A stretch of 64,000 bases of DNA from Petralouisia muris (GCF_004793545.1 NZ_SRYA01000006.1:62001-126000); one strand, 5' to 3'; numbered from the stretch's first letter, positions 26,361 to 34,718 are shown. The notes: generated by a model from the sequence alone, not told the origin. Numbers and translations are program-made.

Positions 26361-26400
26361 GAAAAAAGTGGGATAAAATCCATTGGATCTTATCCCACTT
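26361..26400 (-). terminator. Leader terminator of the MATE pseudogene
   Basis: Read on the minus strand, AAGTGGGATAA (26400-26390) pairs with TTATCCCACTT (26376-26366) with a small inner ATCC/GGAT pairing, followed by six T. It lies between the promoter and the ribosome site of the pseudogene, so it is an attenuator position. Confidence 0.75.
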
Positions 26401-26410
26401 CAACAATCAT
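26390..26410 (-). CDS. Leader peptide uORF (6 codons) of the MATE pseudogene
   Basis: ATG to TAA encodes MIVEVG on the minus strand, with AGAGGA 12 nt upstream. Its last codons and stop are inside the 5' arm of the leader terminator, so a stalled or terminating ribosome would affect the hairpin. The size is below what coding statistics can test; the support is positional. Confidence 0.45.
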   Translation of the reverse strand: MIVEVG

Positions 26411-26440
26411 ATTGATCGCAAGTCCTCTGACAAGCACATA

Positions 26441-26473
26441 ATTATATTTAACATCTTTTCGTGATAAAGTCAA
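26441..26473 (-). promoter_or_regulatory. Promoter of the MATE pseudogene leader
   Basis: On the minus strand TTGACT (26473-26468) is followed after 17 bp by TAAATA, overlapping TATAAT (26446-26441). The transcript would cover the uORF and terminator. Confidence 0.6.
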
Positions 26474-26558
26474 TCACTGTTTTATATTTTTTCTGTTCGC
26501 TGGGGGTTGAACTGTTACTTCATTCATGCGTTTATTCTGGAACTGTATATTTCTGGTA

Positions 26559-26587
26559 TTGCTTTTTAAGTTGTTATGATATATAAT
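26559..26587 (+). promoter_or_regulatory. Promoter of the AT-rich MATE gene
   Basis: TTGCTT (26559-26564), 17 bp, TATAAT (26582-26587). It gives a leader of about 120 nt before the MATE start at 26714. Confidence 0.7.
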
Positions 26588-26639
26588 ATAATACCATATT
26601 GGAAGCAACGTTACTCTTTTGCCACCGGGTAAAGAGATT

Positions 26640-26663
26640 ATGCGTCAGACTTTCTATCGTTAG
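26640..26663 (+). CDS. Leader peptide uORF (7 codons) of the MATE gene
   Basis: ATG to TAG encodes MRQTFYR, with a purine-rich GTAAAGAG just upstream. Six of its codons form the 5' arm of the downstream terminator hairpin, the arrangement of ribosome-mediated attenuators in front of antibiotic-resistance genes. Evidence is positional only. Confidence 0.5.
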   Translation: MRQTFYR

Positions 26664-26694
26664 GTCATAGAAGATAGGAAGTTCTGATGCTTTT
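26642..26694 (+). terminator. Leader terminator (attenuator) of the MATE gene
   Basis: GCGTCAGACTTTCTATC (26642-26658) pairs with GATAGGAAGTTCTGATGC (26673-26690) with one bulge and a few G:U or mismatched pairs, then TTTT. CTTTCTAT can alternatively pair with ATAGAAG (26668-26674), a possible antiterminator. The hairpin ends about 11 nt before the MATE ribosome site. Confidence 0.7.
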
Positions 26695-26713
26695 ATATTT
26701 TAAGGAGATGTCT

Positions 26714-28021
26714 ATGGAAGAAAAAACACGAATAAAAGAATTTTTTCAATATGTAACATTAAATATATGCGGCGTGATTGGTTTATCATGTTACATACTT
26801 GCTGATACCTTTTTTATTTCAAATGGTTTGGGTGCAAATGGTCTGACGGCGCTTAACTTAGCCATTCCGATATATAGTTTTCTTCATGGAAGCGGTCTGA
26901 TGTGTGGAATGGGAGGTGCAACAAAGTATTCCATTTACAGAGGACAAAAAGAATACAAAAATGCAAGTAAATCTTTTTCAAATACAATATATATTATGTC
27001 TGCACTGGCTGTTATTTTCATGCTGACAGGTATTTTCTTTTCTGGACAACTAACAATATTATTAGGTGCTGACAAAGACGTTTTTGATATGACAAATACA
27101 TATTTACAGGTTATTTTACTTTTTGCTCCAGCATTTATGGCGAATGACACACTGCTCTGCTTTGTAAGGAATGACGGAAATCCCAAATTAGCTATGCTTG
27201 GAATGTTGACTGGAAGTTTCTCAAATATTATTTTAGATTACATATTTATATTCCCTCTTAATATGGGAATATTGGGCGCAGTATTAGCAACAGGGTTAGC
27301 GCCCGTGATCAGTTTGAGTGTTTTATCTAAGCATTGGATTACAAAACAAAATCAGTTTCATTTCGTGCGAATACATCCGTCCTTTCGATTGACAGGAAAT
27401 ATTATCTCATTAGGCCTTCCATCTTTCATTACAGAAATGGCTTCCGGAATTGTAATGATAGTCTTTAATATGATTATTCTGCACTTGCAGGGAAATATCG
27501 GCGTAGCGGCTTATGGGATAGTTGCAAATCTATCGCTTGTAGTTATTTCAATTTATACCGGAATCGCACAGGGAATGCAGCCAATATTAAGCAGAGTATA
27601 TGGATATGGAGATAAGGAAGGTCAGAAGCAAATTTTAAAATATGCCCAAATAACAATGTTGGTTATATCATGCGGTATCTATTTGATTTTTTTGCTTGCA
27701 GCCAGTCCGATAGTAAGTGTGTTTAACAGTGAACGAAATATACCGTTGCAACAAATTGCTGTAACAGGTTTAAAAATATATTTTACTGCTGTTCCATTTG
27801 CTGGTTTTAATATAATCTTATCTGCATATTTTACATCAACAGAAAAAGCCTTGCCTGCACAGATTATTTCGCTGTCAAGAGGATTCTTAATTATAATTCC
27901 TATGGCGTTTTTAATGTCATATTTTTTTAAAATGACAGGCGTATGGCTGTCTTTTCCAATAACAGAATGTTTTGTCGCCTTAGCGGGCATTGCATTATAT
28001 ATTCAATTTCGAAAGAGGTAA
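26714..28021 (+). CDS. MATE-family efflux transporter (AT-rich, possibly acquired)
   Basis: This 435-residue multi-helix protein matches MATE transporters: GVIGLSCYILADTFFISNGLGANGLTALNLAIPIYS near the N-terminus, GSGLMCGMGGATKYSIYRG, and ML(T)GSFSNIILDYIFIFPL. The true start is ATG 26714 with TAAGGAG 6 nt upstream; the frame also opens at 26687, inside the terminator stem. The gene is clearly richer in A and T than its neighbours, which suggests horizontal transfer. It has an attenuator-type leader and so may be induced by a ribosome-targeting compound that it exports. That is inference. Confidence 0.94.
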   Translation: MEEKTRIKEFFQYVTLNICGVIGLSCYILADTFFISNGLGANGLTALNLAIPIYSFLHGSGLMCGMGGATKYSIYRGQKEYKNASKSFSNTIYIMSALAVIFMLTGIFFSGQLTILLGADKDVFDMTNTYLQVILLFAPAFMANDTLLCFVRNDGNPKLAMLGMLTGSFSNIILDYIFIFPLNMGILGAVLATGLAPVISLSVLSKHWITKQNQFHFVRIHPSFRLTGNIISLGLPSFITEMASGIVMIVFNMIILHLQGNIGVAAYGIVANLSLVVISIYTGIAQGMQPILSRVYGYGDKEGQKQILKYAQITMLVISCGIYLIFLLAASPIVSVFNSERNIPLQQIAVTGLKIYFTAVPFAGFNIILSAYFTSTEKALPAQIISLSRGFLIIIPMAFLMSYFFKMTGVWLSFPITECFVALAGIALYIQFRKR

Positions 28022-28067
28022 AAATATTTAGAGAAAGGGTTTGGCTTGATTGTTGTTTTCTTTCTCC

Positions 28068-28096
28068 TTGCAAAACATACTATGAAATGCTACAAT
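28068..28096 (+). promoter_or_regulatory. Promoter of the hendecad-repeat protein gene
   Basis: TTGCAA (28068-28073), 17 bp, TACAAT (28091-28096), about 58 nt before the start at 28155. Confidence 0.55.
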
Positions 28097-28154
28097 AATA
28101 GAAATGGCGGACAGCCAGACATTTGAAAAGGAATTCTAGATACGGGAGGAAAAA

Positions 28155-29645
28155 ATGGGCAATATTATGGATAAGCTGCCAAAGCAGAACAGGACAAGAG
28201 AACAGGACCCGGAACGGGAGAGGGAGAAAATCTTAAGCAGAATGCAGCAAGATGATTTTCTGCTGAAGCAGATTGATGAATTCAGAGAAAAGGCCAAACA
28301 GCTTCAGAATATTTTAGTAACGAAAGAAAATAAAGCAGACGAACTTCAGGGAGTGGTGGAAGAACGGGAAGAGCAGGCCAGAAAGCTTCAGAATGAGCTG
28401 GAAATCCAGCAGCAGGAAGCGGATCTGCTGGTGAAAAGCGTACAGAAGCAGATTGATACTATAATTTCCAGATTTGACGATCAAATCAAAACCATGGATA
28501 CCCTTATCCATCAAGAGATTCAGACATTGGATGAAAGGATTTCTGCAAGAACTGATGAAATGAGCAGCAATTCCAGGCAGGAACTGGCAGTAATTGAGCA
28601 AGCCGTAAAGGGAATGGCAGAGACTGTGCAGCAGAATATGCAGGAGGTCTCGGGGCTGGCTGACCAGAAGATTCAGGATATGTCAGAGATTGTGGATCGT
28701 ACTCTGCAGGATGTTTCAGGAACCGTGGATCACCGGATTCAGGACATGTCAGAGAATATGGAACGTACCCTGCAGGATGTTTCGGGAACTGTGGAACACC
28801 GAATTCAAGATATCTCAGAGATTGTGGAACAGAATATGCAGGAGGTTTCTGAAACGGCAGATCGGACGCTGCAGAATATTTCAGAGACTGTAGATCAGAA
28901 GATTGAAGACATTTCCGGCGCAGTGGATTTCAGACTGCAGAATGTGTCGGAAACGGTGGATCAGAAGATAGGGGAAGTATCCCAGACAGTTGACAGCAGA
29001 ATGGAAGAAATGTCAACATCTGTGGGAAAGAATATGAAGAATGTTTCTGATCTGGTAGGCCAGAAAATGCATGATATGCATACTGTGGTTGATCTGAGGA
29101 TGCAGAACGTTTCAGAAGCTGTGGATCAGAAGCTGCAGAATTTTCCTGATATTGTAGAGAAGAAAACAGAAGAACAGACCGATACGTTAAAAGCGTTGCT
29201 TACAGAACTTACAGACAAATTAGATGATACAAAGAAAGAAGTTTCAAAAACTGCAGAGATTTCCAGAAGTGAAACCGGAGGGAAACTAGATGCTGTAAAG
29301 GCTGAAGCGGAAACGATTGCCGGTAAACTGGAAACGCTTCATACTGAAACGGAGAAGATTGCGGTAAAACTGGATGAAGTGGCTGAACTGACCCAAAACG
29401 GAATTGCCGATAAATTGGATGCGTTAAAAGCGGAAATTAATGAGAAAGTCCATAATGAAAATGTAAAATGTTACCGAAATATACAGACATTAATTGAAGA
29501 AATCAAGCGGGACATTGAGACCGTAGAAATGGGCAGCCGCAGCATGAATGTGATGAAGGGAAGTTTCCGGACAGTAATTGTACTGACAGCCATAAATCTC
29601 GTGGGAATTGCAGCCATTGCAGGTCGTTTGCTGGGAGTGTTTTAA
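28155..29645 (+). CDS. Tail-anchored coiled-coil protein with sixteen 11-residue repeats
   Basis: This 496-residue protein is almost wholly helical. Residues ~25-155 form a charged coiled-coil. Residues 159-334 are sixteen uninterrupted 11-residue units of the form D-x-R/K-hydrophobic-Q-D/N-hydrophobic-S-E-x-V (for example DRTLQDVSGTV and DQKIQDMSEIV). A second helical region (about 340-465) follows, then one C-terminal membrane helix (about 472-493) with almost nothing after it, so the bulk should face the cytoplasm. The 11-residue period predicts a hendecad coiled-coil rather than a heptad one. GGGAGGA precedes ATG 28155. No family was recognised; a structural or spacer role at the membrane is a guess. 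Confidence 0.85.
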   Translation: MGNIMDKLPKQNRTREQDPEREREKILSRMQQDDFLLKQIDEFREKAKQLQNILVTKENKADELQGVVEEREEQARKLQNELEIQQQEADLLVKSVQKQIDTIISRFDDQIKTMDTLIHQEIQTLDERISARTDEMSSNSRQELAVIEQAVKGMAETVQQNMQEVSGLADQKIQDMSEIVDRTLQDVSGTVDHRIQDMSENMERTLQDVSGTVEHRIQDISEIVEQNMQEVSETADRTLQNISETVDQKIEDISGAVDFRLQNVSETVDQKIGEVSQTVDSRMEEMSTSVGKNMKNVSDLVGQKMHDMHTVVDLRMQNVSEAVDQKLQNFPDIVEKKTEEQTDTLKALLTELTDKLDDTKKEVSKTAEISRSETGGKLDAVKAEAETIAGKLETLHTETEKIAVKLDEVAELTQNGIADKLDALKAEINEKVHNENVKCYRNIQTLIEEIKRDIETVEMGSRSMNVMKGSFRTVIVLTAINLVGIAAIAGRLLGVF

Positions 29646-29698
29646 GGAGTAAAACGGTCAGAATTTGGAATATTTAATAAAATTAAAGAGGGAATTGA

Positions 29699-31354
29699 AT
29701 GGAAAAAGAAAAAAGTGTATGGGTCATTGGGCATAAGAATCCCGACACAGACTCCATCTGTGCAGCCATTGCTTATGCAGAATTGAAAAATAAAGCTGGG
29801 AAAGGCAGATATGAAGCCAGGCGGGCCGGGCAGATTAACGAAGAGAGCAAGTATGTACTGGAGCATTTTGGGATTCCGTCTCCGGCTTACGTGTCAGACG
29901 TGGGAGCCCAGGTAAAGGATATTGAGATCCGCAAAACCACAGGAATCAGCAGCAATCTTTCGCTGAAAACAGCATGGGAGACGATGAAGGCTCAGAATGT
30001 GGTTACCCTTCCGATTACCAGCGGGACGGGATTGTTAGAGGGGCTGATTATCACAGGGGATATAGCTACATCCTATATGGATGTGTATGACAACCGGATT
30101 CTGGCAAAGGCCAGAACTCAGTATAAAAATATTGCAGAAACCTTAGAAGGAGAAGTGCTGACCGGGAACGCCCATGGATATTTTATCAAGGGCAAGGTGG
30201 TGGCGGCCACAGAAAGCCCGGAACTGATGGAAGAATATATTGAAGACGATGATATGGTGATTTTGGGCAACCGGTATGAGGTTCAGCTCTGCGCCATTGA
30301 GATGAATGCAAGCTGCATTATTGTCTGTTCGGATGCGAAAGTATCCAGAACCATCCAGAAGCTGGCGGAGGACAGAGGGTGCGTAATTATTACCACCCCA
30401 TACGATACTTATACGGTGGCAAGGCTGATTAATCAGAGTATGCCGGTAAAATATTTTATGCGGCGGGAAAACCTTGTTACCTTTGAGACGGAAGAATATG
30501 TGGACGACGTAAGGGAGATTATGTCCAAGGAACGGCACCGGGATTTTCCGGTTCTGGATGAAGAAGGAAAATATGTGGGAATGATTTCCCGCAGAAATTT
30601 GCTGAATATGAAGCGGAAGCAGATTATTCTGGTGGATCATAATGAGAAAACTCAGGCGGTGGATGGTATAGACGGAGCAGAGATTCTGGAAATCATCGAT
30701 CATCACAGGCTGGGAAGCCTTGAGACGATTTCTCCGGTATTTTTCCGGAATCAGCCTTTGGGATGCACTTCCACCATTATTTATCAGATGTATCAGGAAC
30801 AGGGAGTAGAGATTCCCAAAAATATTGCAGGGCTTTTATGTTCCGCAATTATTTCTGATACCCTGATGTTCCGTTCTCCCACCTGCACTCAGGTGGATAA
30901 ACAGGCGGCGGAAGCTTTGGCGGAGCTGGCAGGGCTTGTGATTGAAGAGCATGCGAAAAAGATGTTTCAGGCAGGCAGCAATTTCGGTGCTAAGTCTGCA
31001 GAAGAAATTTTATTTCAGGATTTTAAAACCTTCTCCGCAGAGGAAGTGGAATTCGGCGTAGGCCAGTTGAGCGCTATGAGCGAAGAAGAGCTGCAGGTTG
31101 TAAAGAAGAAGTTGATTCCTTATATTGAACAGGTGCGCAGTGAACGAAGCCTGGATATGGTTTATGTGATGCTCACCAATATTCTGGAGGAAAGCTCAGA
31201 ATTAATTTTTGTGGGTGAGTCCGCCAAAGAAGCTGCAGAGCGGGCATTTCACGGTCATGGGCTGGATCGGGGTGACAGTCTCTGGTTAGAGGGAGTAGTC
31301 TCCAGGAAGAAACAGTTAATTCCTGCATTGATGCTGGCTCTTCAGGAGAAATAA
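29699..31354 (+). CDS. ppaC: Manganese-dependent inorganic pyrophosphatase with CBS/DRTGG insert
   Basis: This 551-residue enzyme splits pyrophosphate to phosphate in the cytoplasm. The DHH catalytic domain shows VIGHKNPDTDSICAAIAYAEL (residues 9-29), and after the insert VDHNEKTQAVDG and the DHH motif IIDHHRLGS, then the DHHA2 domain. Between residues ~70 and 305 lies the regulatory CBS-DRTGG-CBS insert, which in family II enzymes binds adenine nucleotides and tunes activity. Length fits CBS-containing members. The flavin reductase gene starts 2 nt after its stop. Confidence 0.95.
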   Translation: MEKEKSVWVIGHKNPDTDSICAAIAYAELKNKAGKGRYEARRAGQINEESKYVLEHFGIPSPAYVSDVGAQVKDIEIRKTTGISSNLSLKTAWETMKAQNVVTLPITSGTGLLEGLIITGDIATSYMDVYDNRILAKARTQYKNIAETLEGEVLTGNAHGYFIKGKVVAATESPELMEEYIEDDDMVILGNRYEVQLCAIEMNASCIIVCSDAKVSRTIQKLAEDRGCVIITTPYDTYTVARLINQSMPVKYFMRRENLVTFETEEYVDDVREIMSKERHRDFPVLDEEGKYVGMISRRNLLNMKRKQIILVDHNEKTQAVDGIDGAEILEIIDHHRLGSLETISPVFFRNQPLGCTSTIIYQMYQEQGVEIPKNIAGLLCSAIISDTLMFRSPTCTQVDKQAAEALAELAGLVIEEHAKKMFQAGSNFGAKSAEEILFQDFKTFSAEEVEFGVGQLSAMSEEELQVVKKKLIPYIEQVRSERSLDMVYVMLTNILEESSELIFVGESAKEAAERAFHGHGLDRGDSLWLEGVVSRKKQLIPALMLALQEK

Positions 31355-31355
31355 A

Positions 31356-32069
31356 ATGCCCAGAAACAGGAAGAAAACAGGGAATCAGCCCAAAAGCAGA
31401 AGTGATAGAAATAATAAAAAAAGCGCAATACATAAAAATACGAATCATGGTTATCGAAACCGGGCAGAATCAGAAGGTTCCGAGCAGAAAGATTCGGGAC
31501 AAAACTATGCAAAACAGGAGTGGAAACCCGGGAATATGGTCTATCCCGTGCCGGCAGTATTGGTGACTGTATCAGACAGAACTGGAAATGACAATATTTT
31601 TACAGTGGCATGGACGGGAACCATTTGCACAAATCCTCCTATGGTGTACATTTCGGTGAGACCGGAGCGGTATTCCTATCATATGATAAAAGAAACGGGA
31701 GAGTTTGTGATTAATCTGACTACCAGAGAGCTTGCGTTTGCCACAGATTACTGTGGGGTAAAGTCAGGCAGAGAGATCGATAAGTTTCAGGAACTGCATT
31801 TGACGAGGCAGAAGCCGTCTAAGGTTTTAGCGCCCCTGATTGGGGAATGTCCGGTGAATATTGAATGTAAAGTGACAGAATGCCGGGAACTGGGTTCGCA
31901 CCATATGTTTCTGGCGGAAGTAAAGGCTGTCCACATATCGGAATCCTATATGGATGCAAAAGGCGCATTTCATTTGGAAAAGGCCAAACCTATTGTATAT
32001 TCTCACGGAGAATATTTCGGCTTGTCTCAGGCACTTGGAACTTTTGGATACAGTATCAGGAAAAAATAG
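31356..32069 (+). CDS. Flavin reductase-like FMN-binding protein with basic N-terminal extension
   Basis: This 237-residue protein contains a flavin reductase domain (about residues 58-235): NMVYPVPAVLVTVSD, FTVAWTGTICTNPPMVYISVRPERYSYHMI and GEFVINLTT are typical of the FMN-binding split barrel. The first ~52 residues are a Lys/Arg/Asn/Ser-rich, probably disordered extension not found in ordinary members. ATG 31356 is supported by AGGAGA 7 nt upstream, within the ppaC 3' end, so the extension is likely translated. It is the second gene of the ppaC operon. Its redox partner is unknown. Confidence 0.9.
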   Translation: MPRNRKKTGNQPKSRSDRNNKKSAIHKNTNHGYRNRAESEGSEQKDSGQNYAKQEWKPGNMVYPVPAVLVTVSDRTGNDNIFTVAWTGTICTNPPMVYISVRPERYSYHMIKETGEFVINLTTRELAFATDYCGVKSGREIDKFQELHLTRQKPSKVLAPLIGECPVNIECKVTECRELGSHHMFLAEVKAVHISESYMDAKGAFHLEKAKPIVYSHGEYFGLSQALGTFGYSIRKK

Positions 32070-32084
32070 AAAGGGAGTGTTATT

Positions 32085-32504
32085 TTGGAACATTCATCAT
32101 TATTATTTGAAAATATGAAATTCTGTTCAATATGCCGGGGTGCTCTTCCATTGGATTATGAAGATGAGTTATGCCCTGCGTGCAAAGAAAATCAATTGTT
32201 TTCTCAGGTGAAAGATTATATTCGTTCCAAAGACGTAACAGAATATCAGGTGGCAGAGCATTTTGATATTCCCCGCAGACTGGTGAAAAGATGGATCACA
32301 GAAGGCAGGATTGAGTATAAGGAAGATGAGGAGCGTCTGGATACCTTGCATTGTTCCAGTTGCGGGGCGCCGATTACTTTTGGGCATCTGTGCCAGAAAT
32401 GCTACCGCGAACAGAATAATCTGGAGCGTGCAGGATTTGCGGCTGTGCAGGAGGGTTCAGATAACAGAATGCGCTTTTTGGAGAAAGACGATTCCTCGAA
32501 ATAG
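32085..32504 (+). CDS. Zinc-ribbon and helix-turn-helix protein (YvyF/TIGR03826-like)
   Basis: This 139-residue protein has an N-terminal CSIC...CPAC zinc ribbon (about residues 14-35), a MerR-like helix-turn-helix (VTEYQVAEHFDIPRRLVKRWITEGRI, about 46-71), and a second CSSC...CQKC ribbon (about 88-107). The layout resembles the YvyF family found in flagellar regions of Bacilli, but no flagellar gene is near here. The start is TTG 32085, 7 nt after AAGGGAG; ATG 32115 is a weaker alternative. It follows the flavin reductase by 15 nt and is probably in the ppaC operon. Confidence 0.8.
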   Translation: MEHSSLLFENMKFCSICRGALPLDYEDELCPACKENQLFSQVKDYIRSKDVTEYQVAEHFDIPRRLVKRWITEGRIEYKEDEERLDTLHCSSCGAPITFGHLCQKCYREQNNLERAGFAAVQEGSDNRMRFLEKDDSSK

Positions 32505-32546
32505 TGTGGCAGACATTAAAATTACAGGCAACAGGAGCGTGCAGAA

Positions 32547-33260
32547 GTGTTCAGGATAGTAATTTGCGATGATGAGGATACTCTGATTGGGGAGTTACAG
32601 GGGAAGCTGGAGCAATATGCCGCTGAGACCGGCAGGGAATTCTGCTTTTTTATCTATCATGACGGCAGTGAACTATTGAGAGAATACAAGCCGGAGTATG
32701 ATCTGATTTTCATGGACATTAAGATGGAACAATTAAACGGTTTAAAAACCGCTGAAGCAATCCGCAGGATAGACAGCAGCGTGGGACTTATATTTCTGAC
32801 TTCTTTAAAGCAATATGTATGGAAAGGATATGAATACCGGGCTGTCAATTATTTGCTGAAGCCTGTGAAATACGGTGTGCTGAAAATGGAATTAGACCGT
32901 TATTTTGAACATTATCAGGGGAAAGATCAGCCCTATATAAGCTTTGCCAATGACAGCGGCAGGTACAAGGCGCTGTATAGAGATATCAGCTATGCAGAGA
33001 CAGCCAAGCGGAATGTGATGCTGCATTTCGAGGGGCAGAATCAGGTGATTTACAAGAACATGAAAGAGATATCTGCCCTTCTCTGCGCTCAGCCGCAGTT
33101 TGTCCGCTGCCATCAGAGCTTTGTGGTCAATATGTCCTTTGTAAAGGGAGTGGAAGGGTTAGAAATTATGTTAAATACCGGAGAGCACATTCCGGTGAGC
33201 CAGCCCAGGCGGAAGGAGTTTATGATGAGAATGACGGATTACTGGGGGGATATGCTGTGA
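32547..33260 (+). CDS. LytTR-type response regulator
   Basis: This 237-residue regulator has a receiver domain (acidic DDED at residues 8-11, phospho-acceptor Asp 57 in LIFMDIKM, Lys in LLKPVKYG near residue 108) and a C-terminal LytTR DNA-binding domain with FVRCHQSFVVNMSFVKGVEG. Such pairs with AgrC-like kinases usually control peptide-related functions. The start is GTG 32547 with AGGAG upstream. The kinase GTG start overlaps the stop by 4 nt, which indicates coupled translation. Confidence 0.93.
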   Translation: MFRIVICDDEDTLIGELQGKLEQYAAETGREFCFFIYHDGSELLREYKPEYDLIFMDIKMEQLNGLKTAEAIRRIDSSVGLIFLTSLKQYVWKGYEYRAVNYLLKPVKYGVLKMELDRYFEHYQGKDQPYISFANDSGRYKALYRDISYAETAKRNVMLHFEGQNQVIYKNMKEISALLCAQPQFVRCHQSFVVNMSFVKGVEGLEIMLNTGEHIPVSQPRRKEFMMRMTDYWGDML

Positions 33261-34543
33261 TTTCATTTCTGGAGTTTAGCGCCTTTGTCATTACGCTGAT
33301 ATACCAGTTTTTATTTTTCTGGATGCTGCATACCTTTATCCCCCTAAGAAAGTCTCTGATCCTCCGGATTTTGGCTTTTTTTGCATCCCTTCCTATTACG
33401 GATGTGCTTGTTTATACGAATGATCTGGCAAACATCCTGTTGTCTCTCTGCGGTTTGATTCTCTATCTGTTTGTGTTCCATCAGGGAAAAATAATGGAAA
33501 AAATAACGGCAGTTTTTACCTTTTATTCCATTATGATTTCCATAAATTTTTTGATGATGGATGTTTCCAGTAAGATTTTTTTTGCGGTTACCAATGCTTC
33601 CAGCGAACAGGGGAAATGGACTTACGGCGTCCGTCTGGCCAACGGAGGGATTTGGGCCGCATCCTGTTTGGTGCGTCTGCTGTTTTGGCTGGGGATTTAC
33701 AGTTTTTTAAGAAAGCCCTTGATGCAGATTCGCCTGAATCTGACAACAAAGATGTGGCTGATTGTGGATTCTATCATTCTGGCTTCCACCGTGGGGTGCT
33801 TTACGTCGATTTATTTTACCAGTGGACAGTCTGCCGTGATTTATCCTTTGTGCATTGCCTGCATTTTTTCCTCTCTGGGCTGTGTCTGCCTGGTGGCGTA
33901 TATGAGCGACGCCATGCAAAGCGCCTATCAATTGCAGCATCTTAAGCAGCAGCGGGAATATTATCAGGACAAGATGAAGGAGGAAGAGCGGATTCGCGCC
34001 ATTTATCATGATATGAAAAATCATCTGCTGGTGTTAGAAAACAGTCAGGAGTCGGAGGCTGCCAGACAAATGGCGAAGCATCTCCGTTCCCAGATTGCGG
34101 ATTATGAGAATTATGTCCATACTGGAAATGAATTTTTGGATATTATTCTCAAAGATAAAACGGAAAAGGCAAGAGAAAAACAGATTGATTTCTCGGTGGC
34201 GGTGGAGCTTGGCGGGATTGACTTTATGGAGCCGTTGGATTTAAGCACTTTATTTGGCAATGGGATTGACAACGCGATGGAAGCCAGTGAAAAGCTGCCG
34301 GAAGATCAGAGGACGATTCTGCTGAAGGCAGGCAGGGTGCAGAATTTTTTGTCTGTGCTGATTGAGAACTGCTGCAAACAGGAAGAAAGACCGAAGAATG
34401 GGCGCACTTCTAAGACCGATGAGTTTTTGCATGGGTTCGGCATCTCCAATATGCAGAAAACAGCAGAAAAGTATGGCGGGCAATTGATTACAAGGAAAGA
34501 AAATAAGAAATTTATATTAAAAATTTTAATACCGATTCCATAA
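33257..34543 (+). CDS. GHKL sensor histidine kinase, AgrC-like
   Basis: This 428-residue kinase has six hydrophobic helices in the first ~215 residues, a linker helix, an atypical His box with His 251 in IRAIYHDMKNHLLVLE, and a C-terminal GHKL ATPase with N box NGIDNAMEAS and a GFGISNMQ G2 region. This is the AgrC/ComD-type architecture, whose membrane domain commonly senses peptides. Its GTG start overlaps the response regulator. The ABC exporter encoded 175 nt downstream, after a terminator, is a likely target by analogy with lantibiotic and peptide-response loci. Confidence 0.92.
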   Translation: MISFLEFSAFVITLIYQFLFFWMLHTFIPLRKSLILRILAFFASLPITDVLVYTNDLANILLSLCGLILYLFVFHQGKIMEKITAVFTFYSIMISINFLMMDVSSKIFFAVTNASSEQGKWTYGVRLANGGIWAASCLVRLLFWLGIYSFLRKPLMQIRLNLTTKMWLIVDSIILASTVGCFTSIYFTSGQSAVIYPLCIACIFSSLGCVCLVAYMSDAMQSAYQLQHLKQQREYYQDKMKEEERIRAIYHDMKNHLLVLENSQESEAARQMAKHLRSQIADYENYVHTGNEFLDIILKDKTEKAREKQIDFSVAVELGGIDFMEPLDLSTLFGNGIDNAMEASEKLPEDQRTILLKAGRVQNFLSVLIENCCKQEERPKNGRTSKTDEFLHGFGISNMQKTAEKYGGQLITRKENKKFILKILIPIP

Positions 34544-34566
34544 GGGAATCATAGATCTTAAAATTT

Positions 34567-34610
34567 GCGGCGTGGATGTTAGAATCTGCGCCGCTTCTTG
34601 TATCTTTTTT
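34567..34610 (+). terminator. Intrinsic terminator after the AgrC-like kinase
   Basis: GCGGCG (34567-34572) pairs with CGCCGC (34589-34594) with an inner GAT/ATC pairing, followed after 11 nt by a run of seven T. Confidence 0.65.
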
Positions 34611-34625
34611 TAAATCCGGTATGAT
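34598..34625 (+). promoter_or_regulatory. Candidate promoter of the FtsX-type ABC operon
   Basis: TTGTAT (34598-34603), 16 bp, TATGAT (34620-34625), overlapping the T tract of the terminator. It would give a ~90-nt leader before the ATPase gene. Confidence 0.45.
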
Positions 34626-34718
34626 AGTTTTCAGAAGACAGGAAGCAGTCAGAGGGCTGTCCTGAGAAAAAACATCCCTTTTAGGGTGGAAAAATGAGAA
34701 TTATTAGGAGGACTTATC

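Noticed and set aside
28629-29156. Regular 33-bp repeats that might suggest a CRISPR array or satellite
   Set aside because: The units are in frame, contiguous without spacers and encode an 11-residue protein repeat.
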